Assembly: GCF_014640295.1 (NCBI RefSeq)
Contig: NZ_BMGR01000022.1
Span: forward strand, 1-58,810
DNA from: Paenibacillus abyssi
GTDB taxonomy: Bacteria > Bacillota > Bacilli > Paenibacillales > Paenibacillaceae
Reading direction: 5' to 3'
Length of the DNA stretch: 58,810 nucleotides
The notes below the pieces were generated by a model. That model was not told the origin of the DNA and did no database searches. It worked only from the letters and a program-made list of their open reading frames with translations. Each line of letters begins with the position of its first letter. Position 1 is the stretch's first letter. Below are positions 30,713-41,254 of this stretch, one piece after another. The translations under genes and the position numbers were made by a program.

Positions 30713-31967
30713 GGATTTACGCCGGGAATTGGAGAGCGAGCCGTTCGTACGAAACGGATTTGACCATAAGCTGCAGCGGAAAATCTTGGAGCAGGCAGGC
30801 CGCATCGATCAGCCGAGGCGAAGAGGTTTGCAGCTGATCTGGGCGGGCGGCGCCTTATCGATCGCGCTCCTGTTCACCATCTTCATGATGTATGGACTGG
30901 ATGGCCAACGTGCAGGTGAGACGTCCTTAGCCACACAGACACTCCCTTCGGCGAAGCAGGCCGCACCCGATTTCGTCGGCGCAGGCGATGACGCAGCTTT
31001 CCATTCCGCACTGCTGATCGGACTTCGCACAGACTATCCCGCGCAGGCCGCAAAAGCAGCCTACAGTACCTATCGCACCCTGCTCATTGCCCCGGAAGAT
31101 GGCAAGCTGATTACAGCGGCCGAGGGAGAAGGCATATTAATGCCTTACAAGATGGATTTCTGGAGGATCGAACCGGTCAGCAGTACGAAACAAGGGAAAG
31201 AAGTACAGATTTTATCCGCCTCGTCAGCTTCAGAAGGATCAAGTGGCAAAAGCTCGTCCAAGTCGGGCACTCCTTCAACGTCCGCTCAGAACATAACCGA
31301 GCCGCTGCTGGTCTCGGAAAAGCTGCTGTTTGCCGGCAACCGCAATCTTGCCGTGGAACAGAAAGTATCCACAGCAGCGGAGTCCGGAGAAATGACCAAA
31401 ACGTATGTATGGGTTAAACAGATCGAGCAGCTATCCGGCAATCGGCAGACAAGTTATAATCCGGCGCTGGAACCCCATGTGTCCCTTCAGGAGATTTTCC
31501 CGTCGCAGGCCGTGGAGGGCAGCAACCACAATAACGCGTCCTTATATAGTAACTGGACCATTATCCGCAAGCCTGGGCGCTGGGTCGCACAAGAGGCGGT
31601 GTGGAATGCCTCTTCTTCCAATCCTGATCAATTCACGCTCAAGGATCTGCTTCTGCCTCTGCCGAAGGAGGTTGCGGTGCACGATACGCTCGCAGTCGCA
31701 TGGGAGGAAATATGGCAGCGCCAGCCTAATGCCGTCGACGCCTACTCGTCGCCATCGGCAGATACAGTCGTCGTACTCACAGATAAGGTAATTTCGTTTT
31801 ATTTGAACGGAATTGGCTTGGCATTGGACCCGGCACTCGTTGTAGAGCTTGAGCCCGCGGAATCGGTTATCATGGTACAATGGGCGACCGGTCATTATGT
31901 GGAGCGCTGGAAGCAGCAGGGACAAAAGCTGTTAGTTCCGCAGGTTGAAACGGAAAAATCTAAGTAA
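30696..31967 (+). CDS. Probable membrane anti-sigma factor
   Basis: 423 residues. A cytoplasmic N-terminus of about 45 residues, one membrane helix (LIWAGGALSIALLFTIFMMYG) and a large outer domain with an Asp/Ser/Gly linker near residues 170-190. I see no zinc HxxxCxxC motif. The overlap with the sigma gene and the single-span topology suggest it holds the sigma factor and senses something outside. The outer domain is not one I recognise. Confidence 0.75.
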   Translation: MNPSDKDLRRELESEPFVRNGFDHKLQRKILEQAGRIDQPRRRGLQLIWAGGALSIALLFTIFMMYGLDGQRAGETSLATQTLPSAKQAAPDFVGAGDDAAFHSALLIGLRTDYPAQAAKAAYSTYRTLLIAPEDGKLITAAEGEGILMPYKMDFWRIEPVSSTKQGKEVQILSASSASEGSSGKSSSKSGTPSTSAQNITEPLLVSEKLLFAGNRNLAVEQKVSTAAESGEMTKTYVWVKQIEQLSGNRQTSYNPALEPHVSLQEIFPSQAVEGSNHNNASLYSNWTIIRKPGRWVAQEAVWNASSSNPDQFTLKDLLLPLPKEVAVHDTLAVAWEEIWQRQPNAVDAYSSPSADTVVVLTDKVISFYLNGIGLALDPALVVELEPAESVIMVQWATGHYVERWKQQGQKLLVPQVETEKSK

Positions 31968-32075
31968 ATGCTTACGCTTCATGATTTCTTAATAAGATGA
32001 GGAATTGGCGGAGAAACCAGCAGCGGAGCCTGCGAGATTCTATACGGTGAAATCCGGCGATCCCGGACAGAAGAT

Positions 32076-32126
32076 CATTAGAGATCGCCCGCTGGCTGCT
32101 CAGCCGCGGGCAATCTCTTTTTTTTG
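32076..32126 (+). terminator. Terminator of the sigma/anti-sigma operon
   Basis: Stem AGAGATcGCCCGC / GCGGGCaATCTCT with eight T residues. Confidence 0.88.
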
Positions 32127-32303
32127 CAGCGTATGACATTAGTTATAGGCTGTTTGCTATATACGCAAACTTTTCTATGTCGTTTCCCCAAATCCCAAGC
32201 TGTTTTTTGTTACAATAGAAAAATACGGCCTGTAAATAAGCTGGAGACATCTACAGTCTTAAGCGTCCTATGCCGGTAAAATATTCTGACAATGGAGGTA
32301 TGC

Positions 32304-33197
32304 ATGGATTGGGTTAAAGAACAATTCCAGGAATATGTCACTTTAGAGTTTTGGGTTGATTTTTTGCAGTTGTTATTAAGCAGGTCGTTAATCTTGGCGT
32401 TTATTATCTTGTTGACCTGGATCGTGCTTCGAGTCCGTATGGTGGTCATTCACCGCGTATTCGCAATTGCCCGGCTCGATAAGAAACAGCGTGAGACGCT
32501 GGAGTCGCTGCTGATGTCGTTTACCCGCTACGTCATCTTCATTATTGCCGGTCTGCTCTGCCTGAGCAACATTGGTATGGACGTCGGTCCGATCATTGCA
32601 GGTGCTGGTGTCATCGGCCTGGCGGTAGGCTTCGGTGCGCAAACATTGGTAAAGGATTTAATTACAGGATTTTTTATCATCTTCGAGGATCAATTCTCTG
32701 TCGGTGATTATGTCTCTATCAACAGCGGTGAGATCAACGGAACCGTTGTAAGCGTCGGCCTGCGCGCGACCAAAATCCGTACCTGGGCACAGCATGTCGT
32801 CGTTATTCAGAACTCGGAAATCAAGATCAGCCAGAACTTTAACCGGGAGCGGATGCGGGCCATTATTAACGTAACGGTCCCTTATGAATCCGATCCGGCG
32901 GATATTGAAGCTGCAGTCAATGCCGTATCCCACAACATGGTCGGCCAGATGCCCCATTTATTCTTGCTTGATGATAAAGGGCAGGTTATTGAGCCGCCTC
33001 AACTTTATGGCATTACTGATGTAGAGAACAACGCTCTTGGAGCTAAATATACGGTAGTCTGCCTCGTTAAGGATGAGCATTATTGGACCGCTTGTAATCA
33101 AATGCGTAAAGGACTCGTTGCAGAGCTTAAAAATCTTGGCGTTCAAATCTCCTATCCGCGGCGAATCGAAAGACATGATGTGGACCGGGATTGGTAA
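32304..33197 (+). CDS. MscS-family mechanosensitive channel
   Basis: 297 residues from ATG 32304; the ATG at 32292 lies on the GGAGG site. Three membrane helices (about 20-40, 65-88 and 95-125), the last being the pore helix AGAGVIGLAVGFGAQTLVKDLITGFFII. Then the MscS beta domain (DQFSVGDYVSINSGEINGTVVSVGLRATKIRT) and a short C-terminal alpha/beta domain. It releases solutes on hypo-osmotic shock. Similar in length to B. subtilis YkuT. Confidence 0.93.
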   Translation: MDWVKEQFQEYVTLEFWVDFLQLLLSRSLILAFIILLTWIVLRVRMVVIHRVFAIARLDKKQRETLESLLMSFTRYVIFIIAGLLCLSNIGMDVGPIIAGAGVIGLAVGFGAQTLVKDLITGFFIIFEDQFSVGDYVSINSGEINGTVVSVGLRATKIRTWAQHVVVIQNSEIKISQNFNRERMRAIINVTVPYESDPADIEAAVNAVSHNMVGQMPHLFLLDDKGQVIEPPQLYGITDVENNALGAKYTVVCLVKDEHYWTACNQMRKGLVAELKNLGVQISYPRRIERHDVDRDW

Positions 33198-33260
33198 ATA
33201 CGGTTTCAAAACATGGTGATGTGGGTAATAGGGAAAAACCAAAAGGAGGGTAAGCGCCTT

Positions 33261-34055
33261 ATGCAAATTTTGCAACAATTACCCAAATTGAAGAGTTATT
33301 GCCCTAAGCCCACTGATCGTGTGTTAACGATTTACTTGAACACTGAGCCGGACAGCACTCAACAATCCGCTTGGAAAATTCGTTTGAAAAATGGGTTGAA
33401 ACGTCTTCGGGAATATACCGAGGCGGAAGGCATTCAAGAACAGGTGGATCAATTCGATAAGCTTCAGCCTCAAGTTGAAAAATGGGTCGATGAGCAGCGT
33501 AATGATCTCAAGAAAGGATTAATTTTATCGGCCTGTTCTTCTGGTGAGTTATTGTTCTTGGACAGAGTGCAAATTCCCGTGCCCAATGCGTTCTATTGGT
33601 CGGAGAAGCCCATGCTGGAGGATTTCGAAGCATTGCTGAAGCAGTACCCTGCTATGGGTATCATTCAAATTGGCAGTGAAAATGCCACGGTTCTCGACAC
33701 CTGTCTTGGAGAAATTCTAAAGGAAACCCGCTATGAGTGGGACATCGACCAGGAGAGTTGGAAGGAAATGCGAGGATTGGCCCACAGCAATAAGCAAGCC
33801 TCCAGTGCCAGCCATAAAGATCAGTTCAACAAACGCCTCCGGGTAAACCGCCAGCGATGGCTTAAGGATTTCTGTTCCATACTGAAATCTCATGAGCGCA
33901 AGAACAAATGGGATGAAGTTGTACTTACCGGCGAAACGAGCCTTACTTCCGAGATGACGAAGACGCTGCAGCCCGATTCTTACAGGGTATTGAATAAAAA
34001 TCTGAACGGTATGCCAAACCCACAGGTACTAAAAGAAGTCTATTCTTTCGTGTAG
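33261..34055 (+). CDS. VLRF1/aeRF1-like release-factor-fold protein
   Basis: 264 residues from ATG 33261 with AAGGAGGG upstream. The opening DRVLTIYLNTEP, the middle KKGLILSACSSGELLFLDRV and the segment AMGIIQIGSENATVLD fit the bacterial VLRF1 or baeRF group, related to eRF1 and Vms1, which act on stalled ribosomes or peptidyl-tRNA. A GxxQ-type catalytic loop is not clear, so activity is uncertain. The MscS gene is 60 bases upstream on the same strand. Confidence 0.7.
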   Translation: MQILQQLPKLKSYCPKPTDRVLTIYLNTEPDSTQQSAWKIRLKNGLKRLREYTEAEGIQEQVDQFDKLQPQVEKWVDEQRNDLKKGLILSACSSGELLFLDRVQIPVPNAFYWSEKPMLEDFEALLKQYPAMGIIQIGSENATVLDTCLGEILKETRYEWDIDQESWKEMRGLAHSNKQASSASHKDQFNKRLRVNRQRWLKDFCSILKSHERKNKWDEVVLTGETSLTSEMTKTLQPDSYRVLNKNLNGMPNPQVLKEVYSFV

Positions 34056-34114
34056 GATCGACACCCTCCATGAATACGGCCGATTATGCAGCTTTCATAT
34101 ATGCTTCTATGAAT

Positions 34115-34160
34115 AAAGGGACATTACCATCAACAACGATGGCATTGTCCCCCTTTCTTT
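34115..34160. terminator. Terminator after the VLRF1 gene, possibly bidirectional
   Basis: Stem GGGACATTaCCATC / GATGGcATTGTCCC, with TTTCTTT on the plus side and TTTATT on the minus side. It separates convergent genes. Confidence 0.75.
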
Positions 34161-34311
34161 ACAGCAAGAAAGATAACGCAGCTATAGCTACCGCGCAATG
34201 AAATGCGAAGTCCAAGCCATTTTTACTATGCAAGGGAAGTAACTGTACAGCCCGGTAGACGCTTCGCCCAACAATAATGAGGAGAGCAATCTGCAATAGA
34301 AGACTCGGCAG
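34159..34311 (-). CDS. Possible small two-helix membrane protein, 50 residues
   Basis: A 50-codon frame beginning with CTG, eight bases after AAAGGGGG, and ending in TAA just before a terminator. Two hydrophobic stretches (SLLLQIALLIIVG and FAFHCAVAIAALSFLL) are joined by a short polar loop. No ATG, GTG or TTG is suitably placed, so the start is unusual. It lies downstream of the 5'-nucleotidase gene on the same strand. I recognise no family. Confidence 0.4.
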   Translation of the reverse strand: MPSLLLQIALLIIVGRSVYRAVQLLPLHSKNGLDFAFHCAVAIAALSFLL

Positions 34312-34389
34312 TTTTCCCGCCCCCTTTCGTATTCGTCAGCGCAAGGCTATCTAATACATATGGGGGAAATACGGATCTATGCATATTTT

Positions 34390-36153
34390 TTAAGGCAGTA
34401 TAATTTTTTGTCCCGGATAGATGCGATCCGGGTTTTTAATTTTGTTGATCTTCTGGAGCTTTTGCCATGTTGTGTTGTGCATTTTGGCGATTTTCCAGAG
34501 CGTATCCCCCTTCTTCACGGTGTAAGTCTTGACCGGCTGCTCTTGGACAGGCTTCTCTGTAACCGGCTTTGCAGGGGCCGGCTTGGAGACAGGCGGCTGC
34601 TTAGGCGCGAACGCATCAACGACAATACGGCCTTCAACCTTAGCATTTACCCGTCCAACTTTCTGAATGTAACGGATCAGTGCCTCCTCCAGGGAAGAGT
34701 AATCATTCACGATCGGCGGCGCTCCGAGCATATCGTAGGCATCGCCGCCGGCAGCCATGAAGTCATTTGTCGCCAGCAGATAGCTTTTCTTCACATCTAA
34801 CGGTGTGCCTTTAATCATGACGGAATGGACACGTTCGCCCTTCGGCTTCCCCGCATCGAACTTGAATTTCATGCCGGCCACATGGGGAAATGCGCCCAGT
34901 GAATCCGGGTAAGATCCGACGCCGTGCTCCAGCGCAGCCTTGAGCTGGGCGCCGGTAACGTATTTGGTCTGAATGTAGTTGCCAAATGGCAGGACGGTGA
35001 TCACTTGCCCTATGGTAATATCGCCAGCCGGGATGGAAGCCCGGATGCCTCCCCCATTCGTAATAGCGACATCAGCGCCCGTCTCATCCAGCATCGCATC
35101 GGTAATCAGATTGCCGAGGTTCGTTTCCCCCGTCCGGACATAATCGCGCTCCCCGTTCAGGTCAACGGCGGTCATGCCGACCACTTCGGAAAGTACCTCC
35201 TCTTGTTCGGTTTTTACTTCATTGATGATATCCAGCACCGCCGGATCGGGGACGATCGATTCGGCTTCTTCACGGGTAACCAAGCGCGCTTGCTTGCCGC
35301 TGAGCCTTCCTTCTTCAATCGTAAGCTCGATGACGCCGATATGCTCACCATATTCGCCTGTTTGCGCAATCAGCGTGTCCCCTTCGACAAGGCCGTTCTC
35401 TAGTAACGTATGGCTATGTCCGTCGATGATAATATCGATGCCAGGCACTTGCTCAGCTACCTTTAGGCTGGTATCCCTACTAGAGGCATCCAGACCGAGA
35501 TGGGATAATGCAATAATAATATCCGCTCTGCCGGACAGTTCGTCGACCATTTGCTGCGCTTCCGCAACAGGATCGGCAAACGTCAAGCCCTTCACATTAT
35601 TCGGATGTGTCTTGTATAAGGTTTCAGGAGTAGCAAGGCCGAAGATCGCGATGGAAAGGCCGCCGACTTCTTTAATGACATACGGCTCAAGAAACCGCTC
35701 ACCGTTCGCTTTATAAACATTGGCGCCTAAAACGGGGAAGCTTGCCATGCCGGCCAATTCCAACAGCCGGTCGCTGCCGTAATTGTAATCGTGGTTGCCG
35801 CTTGTCAGAGCATCAAAGCCAATTTCATTCATAATTCGGACGATGCTTTCACCGCGAACGAGGTTTGCAATCGTCTGTCCGTGCAGCGTATCTCCTGCAT
35901 CCAGGACAAGGGTATTCGGATTGGAAGCTTTTAAATCCTTGATGAATGAGGACAGCCTGGCATACCCGATGCTGCTGCCGGATTCCTCTACACGGGAGTG
36001 CATATCATTAACATGCACGATCGTGATGCGCTGCCCGTCACCGGCAGCCGCAGCAGGATCGTCCGGTTCCGCCGCCACGATGTAACCGCCGAACTGCATC
36101 AACAGCAAAAGTCCGGCTAACATTGAGGCAACCTTTGTTCTCCATCGTTTCAT
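34390..36153 (-). CDS. Secreted 5'-nucleotidase / metallophosphatase with LysM
   Basis: 587 residues. Signal peptide 1-28 (ends near VAA-EP). The calcineurin-like metallophosphatase domain has HVNDMHSR, DAGDTLHG, GNHDYNYG and DGHSHT. The 5'-nucleotidase C-terminal domain contains ITNGGGIRASIPAG and LPFGNYIQT. After a Pro/Lys linker one LysM repeat (TYTVKKGDTLWKIAK...YPGQKIIL) should bind it to the wall. It scavenges external nucleotides. The start has GGAGG upstream. Confidence 0.94.
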   Translation of the reverse strand: MKRWRTKVASMLAGLLLLMQFGGYIVAAEPDDPAAAAGDGQRITIVHVNDMHSRVEESGSSIGYARLSSFIKDLKASNPNTLVLDAGDTLHGQTIANLVRGESIVRIMNEIGFDALTSGNHDYNYGSDRLLELAGMASFPVLGANVYKANGERFLEPYVIKEVGGLSIAIFGLATPETLYKTHPNNVKGLTFADPVAEAQQMVDELSGRADIIIALSHLGLDASSRDTSLKVAEQVPGIDIIIDGHSHTLLENGLVEGDTLIAQTGEYGEHIGVIELTIEEGRLSGKQARLVTREEAESIVPDPAVLDIINEVKTEQEEVLSEVVGMTAVDLNGERDYVRTGETNLGNLITDAMLDETGADVAITNGGGIRASIPAGDITIGQVITVLPFGNYIQTKYVTGAQLKAALEHGVGSYPDSLGAFPHVAGMKFKFDAGKPKGERVHSVMIKGTPLDVKKSYLLATNDFMAAGGDAYDMLGAPPIVNDYSSLEEALIRYIQKVGRVNAKVEGRIVVDAFAPKQPPVSKPAPAKPVTEKPVQEQPVKTYTVKKGDTLWKIAKMHNTTWQKLQKINKIKNPDRIYPGQKIILP

Positions 36154-36293
36154 CTCTCTACCTCCGCTACTCTATGTATTTGATTACGTTGCTATTGTAG
36201 CATGAGATCTTTGTAATAAAATGTCATATTTCAGAATATTAAAATTATTTTTTTGTTAATCCGGGGTATAAGGTATCCATGCTTTGAATTCAA

Positions 36294-36326
36294 AAAAGAG
36301 AGACCGCATGGATTGCGGTCTCTCTT
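36294..36326 (-). terminator. Terminator of gdhA
   Basis: Perfect stem AGAGAGACCGCA / TGCGGTCTCTCT followed on the minus strand by six T. Confidence 0.9.
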
Positions 36327-36356
36327 CGTTATTATTGAGATTTACAGCGAAATTTA

Positions 36357-37760
<1,404 letters not shown>

Positions 37761-37775
37761 TTATGTCAAACAAAG

Positions 37776-37809
37776 TATTTGCATTTATTGTATGAATATT
37801 TGCATTTAT
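37776..37809 (-). promoter_or_regulatory. Tandem 13-bp direct repeat upstream of gdhA
   Basis: TATTTGCATTTAT occurs at 37776-37788 and again at 37797-37809, exact copies 21 bp apart, two turns of the helix. They lie 46-79 bp upstream of the gdhA start. This is the pattern of a two-dimer operator; the regulator is unknown. Confidence 0.55.
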
Positions 37810-37887
37810 AGATACAAATTTTATACAAACTGCCGCTGTTTAGCCAATCAATAATATTTTTATGCCTGATTAAAAACCTCTATATAG

Positions 37888-37926
37888 CAAAAAAGCCCTA
37901 CCATCAATAAAGATGGCAAGGCTTGA
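37888..37926 (-). terminator. Terminator of ddh
   Basis: Stem AAGCCtTGCCATC / GATGGtAgGGCTT followed by six T on the minus strand, directly after the ddh stop. Confidence 0.85.
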
Positions 37927-37939
37927 TGTTTGCAATCCA

Positions 37940-38926
37940 TTACAGCAATTCGCGGCGAAGCTCTTCCGGCGATTTAGGAGACAGATAACCCAGAGGGATA
38001 TCGAATACCGTTTTAGCGCCTGTAATTCCCTCATTGCTCAAGCGGATGGCCGCTCTTGCATAAGCGACAAGCACGCTTGCCGTGAACTCCGGATTGCTCT
38101 CCAGCTTCAAACCGAACTCGATGATTTGCTTGGTGCCTGCTCCGGTAATTCCGCTGCGGATAACAAATCCGCCGTGCGGCATGCCTTCATGCTCGGCTTT
38201 TAATTGCTCTTCCGAAATAAACGTAACCGTCGTGTCGTAATCAGCAAAATAGTTCGGCATATTCACGATTGTTTCTTGGATCTGCTCTTGATCAGCGCCT
38301 TCTTCGGCCACGACAAAGCATTGTCTCAAATGTTTCTCGCGTGTTTCCAATTCAGGCGTTTCTCCTGAACGGATCCGATCGATGACTTCCTGAACAGGAA
38401 CCGTGTATTGTACGCCGGCTTTTACGCCCGGTACCCGGCGAATAGCGTCGGAGTGGCCTTGGCTTACGCCTTTGCCCCAGAACGTGTAGTCCGTTCCTTC
38501 AGGGAGAATGGCTTCGGCTAACAGCCGGTTAAGCGAGAACAAGCCTGGATCCCAGCCTGTTGAAATAACGCTTAAGTTGCCACCTTGTTTGGCCGCAGCA
38601 TGGACTGTTTCATAGAATTCAGGAATTTTGGCATGCGTGTCGAAGCTGTCGACCGTATTAAACATCGCTGCGATGGCAGGGGTTTGCTCAGGCAGATCGG
38701 TCGCTGAACCACCACATAAGATCATCACATCAATTTTCCCTTTATACTGCTCTGCTGCGGAAATATGTTCAAAACGGACGCCTTCTCCGTTCGATTGCAA
38801 TTGCTCGGGTTGTCTCCGGGTAAATACCGCAACCAGCTCCATATCCGGATTTTGAGCGATCGCTTTCTCAACACCTTTACCGAGGTTACCATAACCTACG
38901 ATACCTACTTTAATAATCGTTGACAG
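37940..38926 (-). CDS. ddh: meso-Diaminopimelate dehydrogenase
   Basis: About 328 residues. It makes meso-diaminopimelate in one step from tetrahydrodipicolinate and ammonia with NADPH. The Rossmann start is IIKVGIVGYGNLGKGVE; later motifs are LCGGSATDLPEQTP, DSFDTHAKI and STGWDPGLFSLNR. AAAGGAGGG is followed seven bases later by CTG and then by ATT ATT; no ATG, GTG or TTG fits between, so I use CTG 38926. The TTG at 38968 has no site. It lies beside gdhA, another ammonia-assimilating dehydrogenase. Confidence 0.92.
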   Translation of the reverse strand: MSTIIKVGIVGYGNLGKGVEKAIAQNPDMELVAVFTRRQPEQLQSNGEGVRFEHISAAEQYKGKIDVMILCGGSATDLPEQTPAIAAMFNTVDSFDTHAKIPEFYETVHAAAKQGGNLSVISTGWDPGLFSLNRLLAEAILPEGTDYTFWGKGVSQGHSDAIRRVPGVKAGVQYTVPVQEVIDRIRSGETPELETREKHLRQCFVVAEEGADQEQIQETIVNMPNYFADYDTTVTFISEEQLKAEHEGMPHGGFVIRSGITGAGTKQIIEFGLKLESNPEFTASVLVAYARAAIRLSNEGITGAKTVFDIPLGYLSPKSPEELRRELL

Positions 38927-39056
38927 AAAAAGCCCTCCTTTTGTCTTTCCATGTGTTGTAGTACTCAATTATTAAGTATAAGGATGTTACATGAAATGTA
39001 AACAAAAAGAGTTTAACTTTACTGTTTTTATCACAATTTTTTTGTAATATTTGGAT

Positions 39057-39300
39057 AACTGCAACGGGCCGAAGGAACGCGTATCCGTATTCCTCCGGGG
39101 TCGAAATGAGAATGGCATCACCGGATTTCTCCTCTGACTCCAAGTTCAAATAACGAACGGCTAACTTTCCTTCATGCAGGGACGTATCGTAAAATGCCGG
39201 TGTGACAAAGCCCTTATCGTCAACCGCCTCCACGGAAGGGAAAACAGAACAAGCGGACAATAGGAGGGTGGCCAGAAGCATACTGAACGGGCGGTAGAAA
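39057..39300 (-). pseudogene. Remnant of an MBL-fold lipoprotein gene
   Basis: The frame reads a lipoprotein-like core (MLLATLLLSACSVFPS) and then GKLAVRYLNLESEEKSGDAILISTPEE. The last part looks like the start of a ComEC-type metallo-beta-lactamase fold (usual form xVxFIDVGQGDAILI). There is no usable start before the core and the similarity stops after about 75 residues, so it seems cut at both ends. Confidence 0.45.
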
Positions 39301-39535
39301 AGTTAGAAAAAAAACCGAAACAGGCCTCTCCCATCGCTGATGCAGAGCTGTCTGTTCCGGGTTTTCTCATCGTCTCTACCCGTTTATCTCTATTGCGTAT
39401 AGAATGACTTAGTGAGATCGAAACTTAATGTCGGAACCTGGCTCCTTGAGAAATCTATCCTTTTTGAAGTTCTTTTATCGCAGGGCATCTTTTTCTGATA
39501 GAATGGTAGATACGAGTAATCGATCGGGGGCTAGG

Positions 39536-40315
39536 ATGTTGGACTATATTATTTTGGATATTGAATTTAATGGCCGGAAGTTTGCCAGCGATTTGCCGAT
39601 GGAGGTCATTGAGATTGGAGCTGTAAGGCTGGATGCCTCCTTGCGGCAAATGGATGAATTCTCATCCGTGATCCAACCGCGGTATTTCTCCAATCTGAAC
39701 CGGTTCATTAAGCAGAAAACCGGAATCGCACAGGAAGAAATCGACCGGGCCAGCGGGTTCCCGAAAGTTATTGCGGATTTTACAGCATGGCTGAATCGAA
39801 GTGAAGCTTTCCTGCTCGTCACATGGGGCGGCGAGGATTTGAAGCGCATCGTGTTTGATACCCGGATGCACAAGCTGGATGATGCCTACTGGATGGCCGC
39901 CGACTATTTGGATTTATTAAAGGGATTTTTACGGTATAAAAATGTAACGAACGATATGAGTGTCGAAGCTGCACTGCTCGATCTCAATATTGCTGCCTCC
40001 GGATCGGCTCACCGGGCTTTGGACGACTCGCGGATGACGGCTGAGATCTTCCGGGCGATATTTGACAAGCTGGATTTCGACAATATCCAGCAGTTCAAAG
40101 ACACCTACACAAATGCCAAGGAACGAAGAATGGTTAAAAATGCCATTCGTTCGATGCATGCTCAAAACATCATTCCGAACTGGGAATTGCTTGTCGAGCA
40201 TTATCTAAAGGGCAAGGCATCCTCTGCCGATCCAAGGAAGCTGGCGGAACTGCAAGCTGTGTTTGCCGCAGAAATAGAGAAGACACAACCTTCCGTTGCA
40301 GGAAAATTAGGTTGA
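39536..40315 (+). CDS. DEDDh 3'-5' exonuclease, KapD-like
   Basis: 259 residues from ATG 39536. The exonuclease motifs are I (IILDIEFNG), II (TWGGEDLKRI, with D-x-K) and III (SAHRALDDSRMTAEIF with catalytic His and Asp). This fits KapD/ERI-1-type RNase D superfamily enzymes. About 80 C-terminal residues beyond the domain are charged and helical. The ribosome site (GGGGG) is weak. It precedes the exonuclease III gene by 43 bases and may share its transcript. Confidence 0.82.
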   Translation: MLDYIILDIEFNGRKFASDLPMEVIEIGAVRLDASLRQMDEFSSVIQPRYFSNLNRFIKQKTGIAQEEIDRASGFPKVIADFTAWLNRSEAFLLVTWGGEDLKRIVFDTRMHKLDDAYWMAADYLDLLKGFLRYKNVTNDMSVEAALLDLNIAASGSAHRALDDSRMTAEIFRAIFDKLDFDNIQQFKDTYTNAKERRMVKNAIRSMHAQNIIPNWELLVEHYLKGKASSADPRKLAELQAVFAAEIEKTQPSVAGKLG

Positions 40316-40358
40316 TTTGAGATAAGAAACTAAGGAAACCGCAAGGAGATAGACGATA

Positions 40359-41123
40359 ATGAAGCTGGTCTCATGGAATGTTAACGGTCTGCGGGCCTGT
40401 GTGAAAAAAGGATTTGACGATTACTTCAAAGAGATGGACGCGGATATATTTTGTATACAGGAATCGAAGCTGCAGGACGGACAAATTAGTCTGGAGCTTG
40501 GGGAGGAATATTCACAGTACTGGAATTACGCGCTTAAGAAGGGTTATTCCGGAACCGCTATTTTCACAAAGATGAAGCCACTTTCGGTCCGGTACGGTTT
40601 GGAGGAGGATCTGGAACCTGAGGGCCGGGTCATCACACTGGAGTTTGACACCTTCTATCTGGTCAATGTCTATACCCCAAATGCGAGACGGGATCTGTCC
40701 AGACTTGAATTCAGACTGGAGTGGGAAGAGCGGTTCCGCAGTTATCTGCAACAGCTGGATCGTCTTAAGCCTGTTATTATTTGCGGCGATTTGAATGTTG
40801 CCCATCAAGAAATTGACTTAAAAAACGCCAAATCCAATAACGGCAATTCCGGCTTCACATTGGAAGAACGGGAAAAAATGACGTTATTGCTGGACGCCGG
40901 CTTTATCGACACCTTCAGACATTTCTACCCTGACAGGACGGATGCCTATACCTGGTGGTCCTTTATGCCAAAGGTAAGAGAGCGTAACATCGGATGGCGC
41001 ATTGACTATTTCCTCGTTTCTTCGAGGCTGCAGCCTGTGTTAATCGATGCCGGCATTGACTCTGGCGTCACAGGCAGCGATCACTGCCCGATTATGCTGG
41101 AGATTGGGGAGATAAACGCGTAA
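40359..41123 (+). CDS. exoA: Exodeoxyribonuclease III / AP endonuclease
   Basis: 254 residues, the length of ExoA. Motifs are WNVNGLRA (start), DIFCIQESKLQ (metal Glu), CGDLNVAHQEIDL, WWSFMPKVRERNIGWRIDYFL and the final GSDHCPI with catalytic Asp-His. It cuts at abasic sites and trims 3' ends in base excision repair. AAGGAG lies ten bases before the ATG. Confidence 0.96.
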   Translation: MKLVSWNVNGLRACVKKGFDDYFKEMDADIFCIQESKLQDGQISLELGEEYSQYWNYALKKGYSGTAIFTKMKPLSVRYGLEEDLEPEGRVITLEFDTFYLVNVYTPNARRDLSRLEFRLEWEERFRSYLQQLDRLKPVIICGDLNVAHQEIDLKNAKSNNGNSGFTLEEREKMTLLLDAGFIDTFRHFYPDRTDAYTWWSFMPKVRERNIGWRIDYFLVSSRLQPVLIDAGIDSGVTGSDHCPIMLEIGEINA

Positions 41124-41254
41124 CGAGCGGTATGAAGCTTTGCGGCAAAATAAGTATCGACATCCCTGAGAATTACACTTTCGTCAGCAGGGAGAAAATG
41201 ATTCACTTCCCAACCGAACGCAGTAGAACGATGTTCCTCGTCAATCACGTGGAT

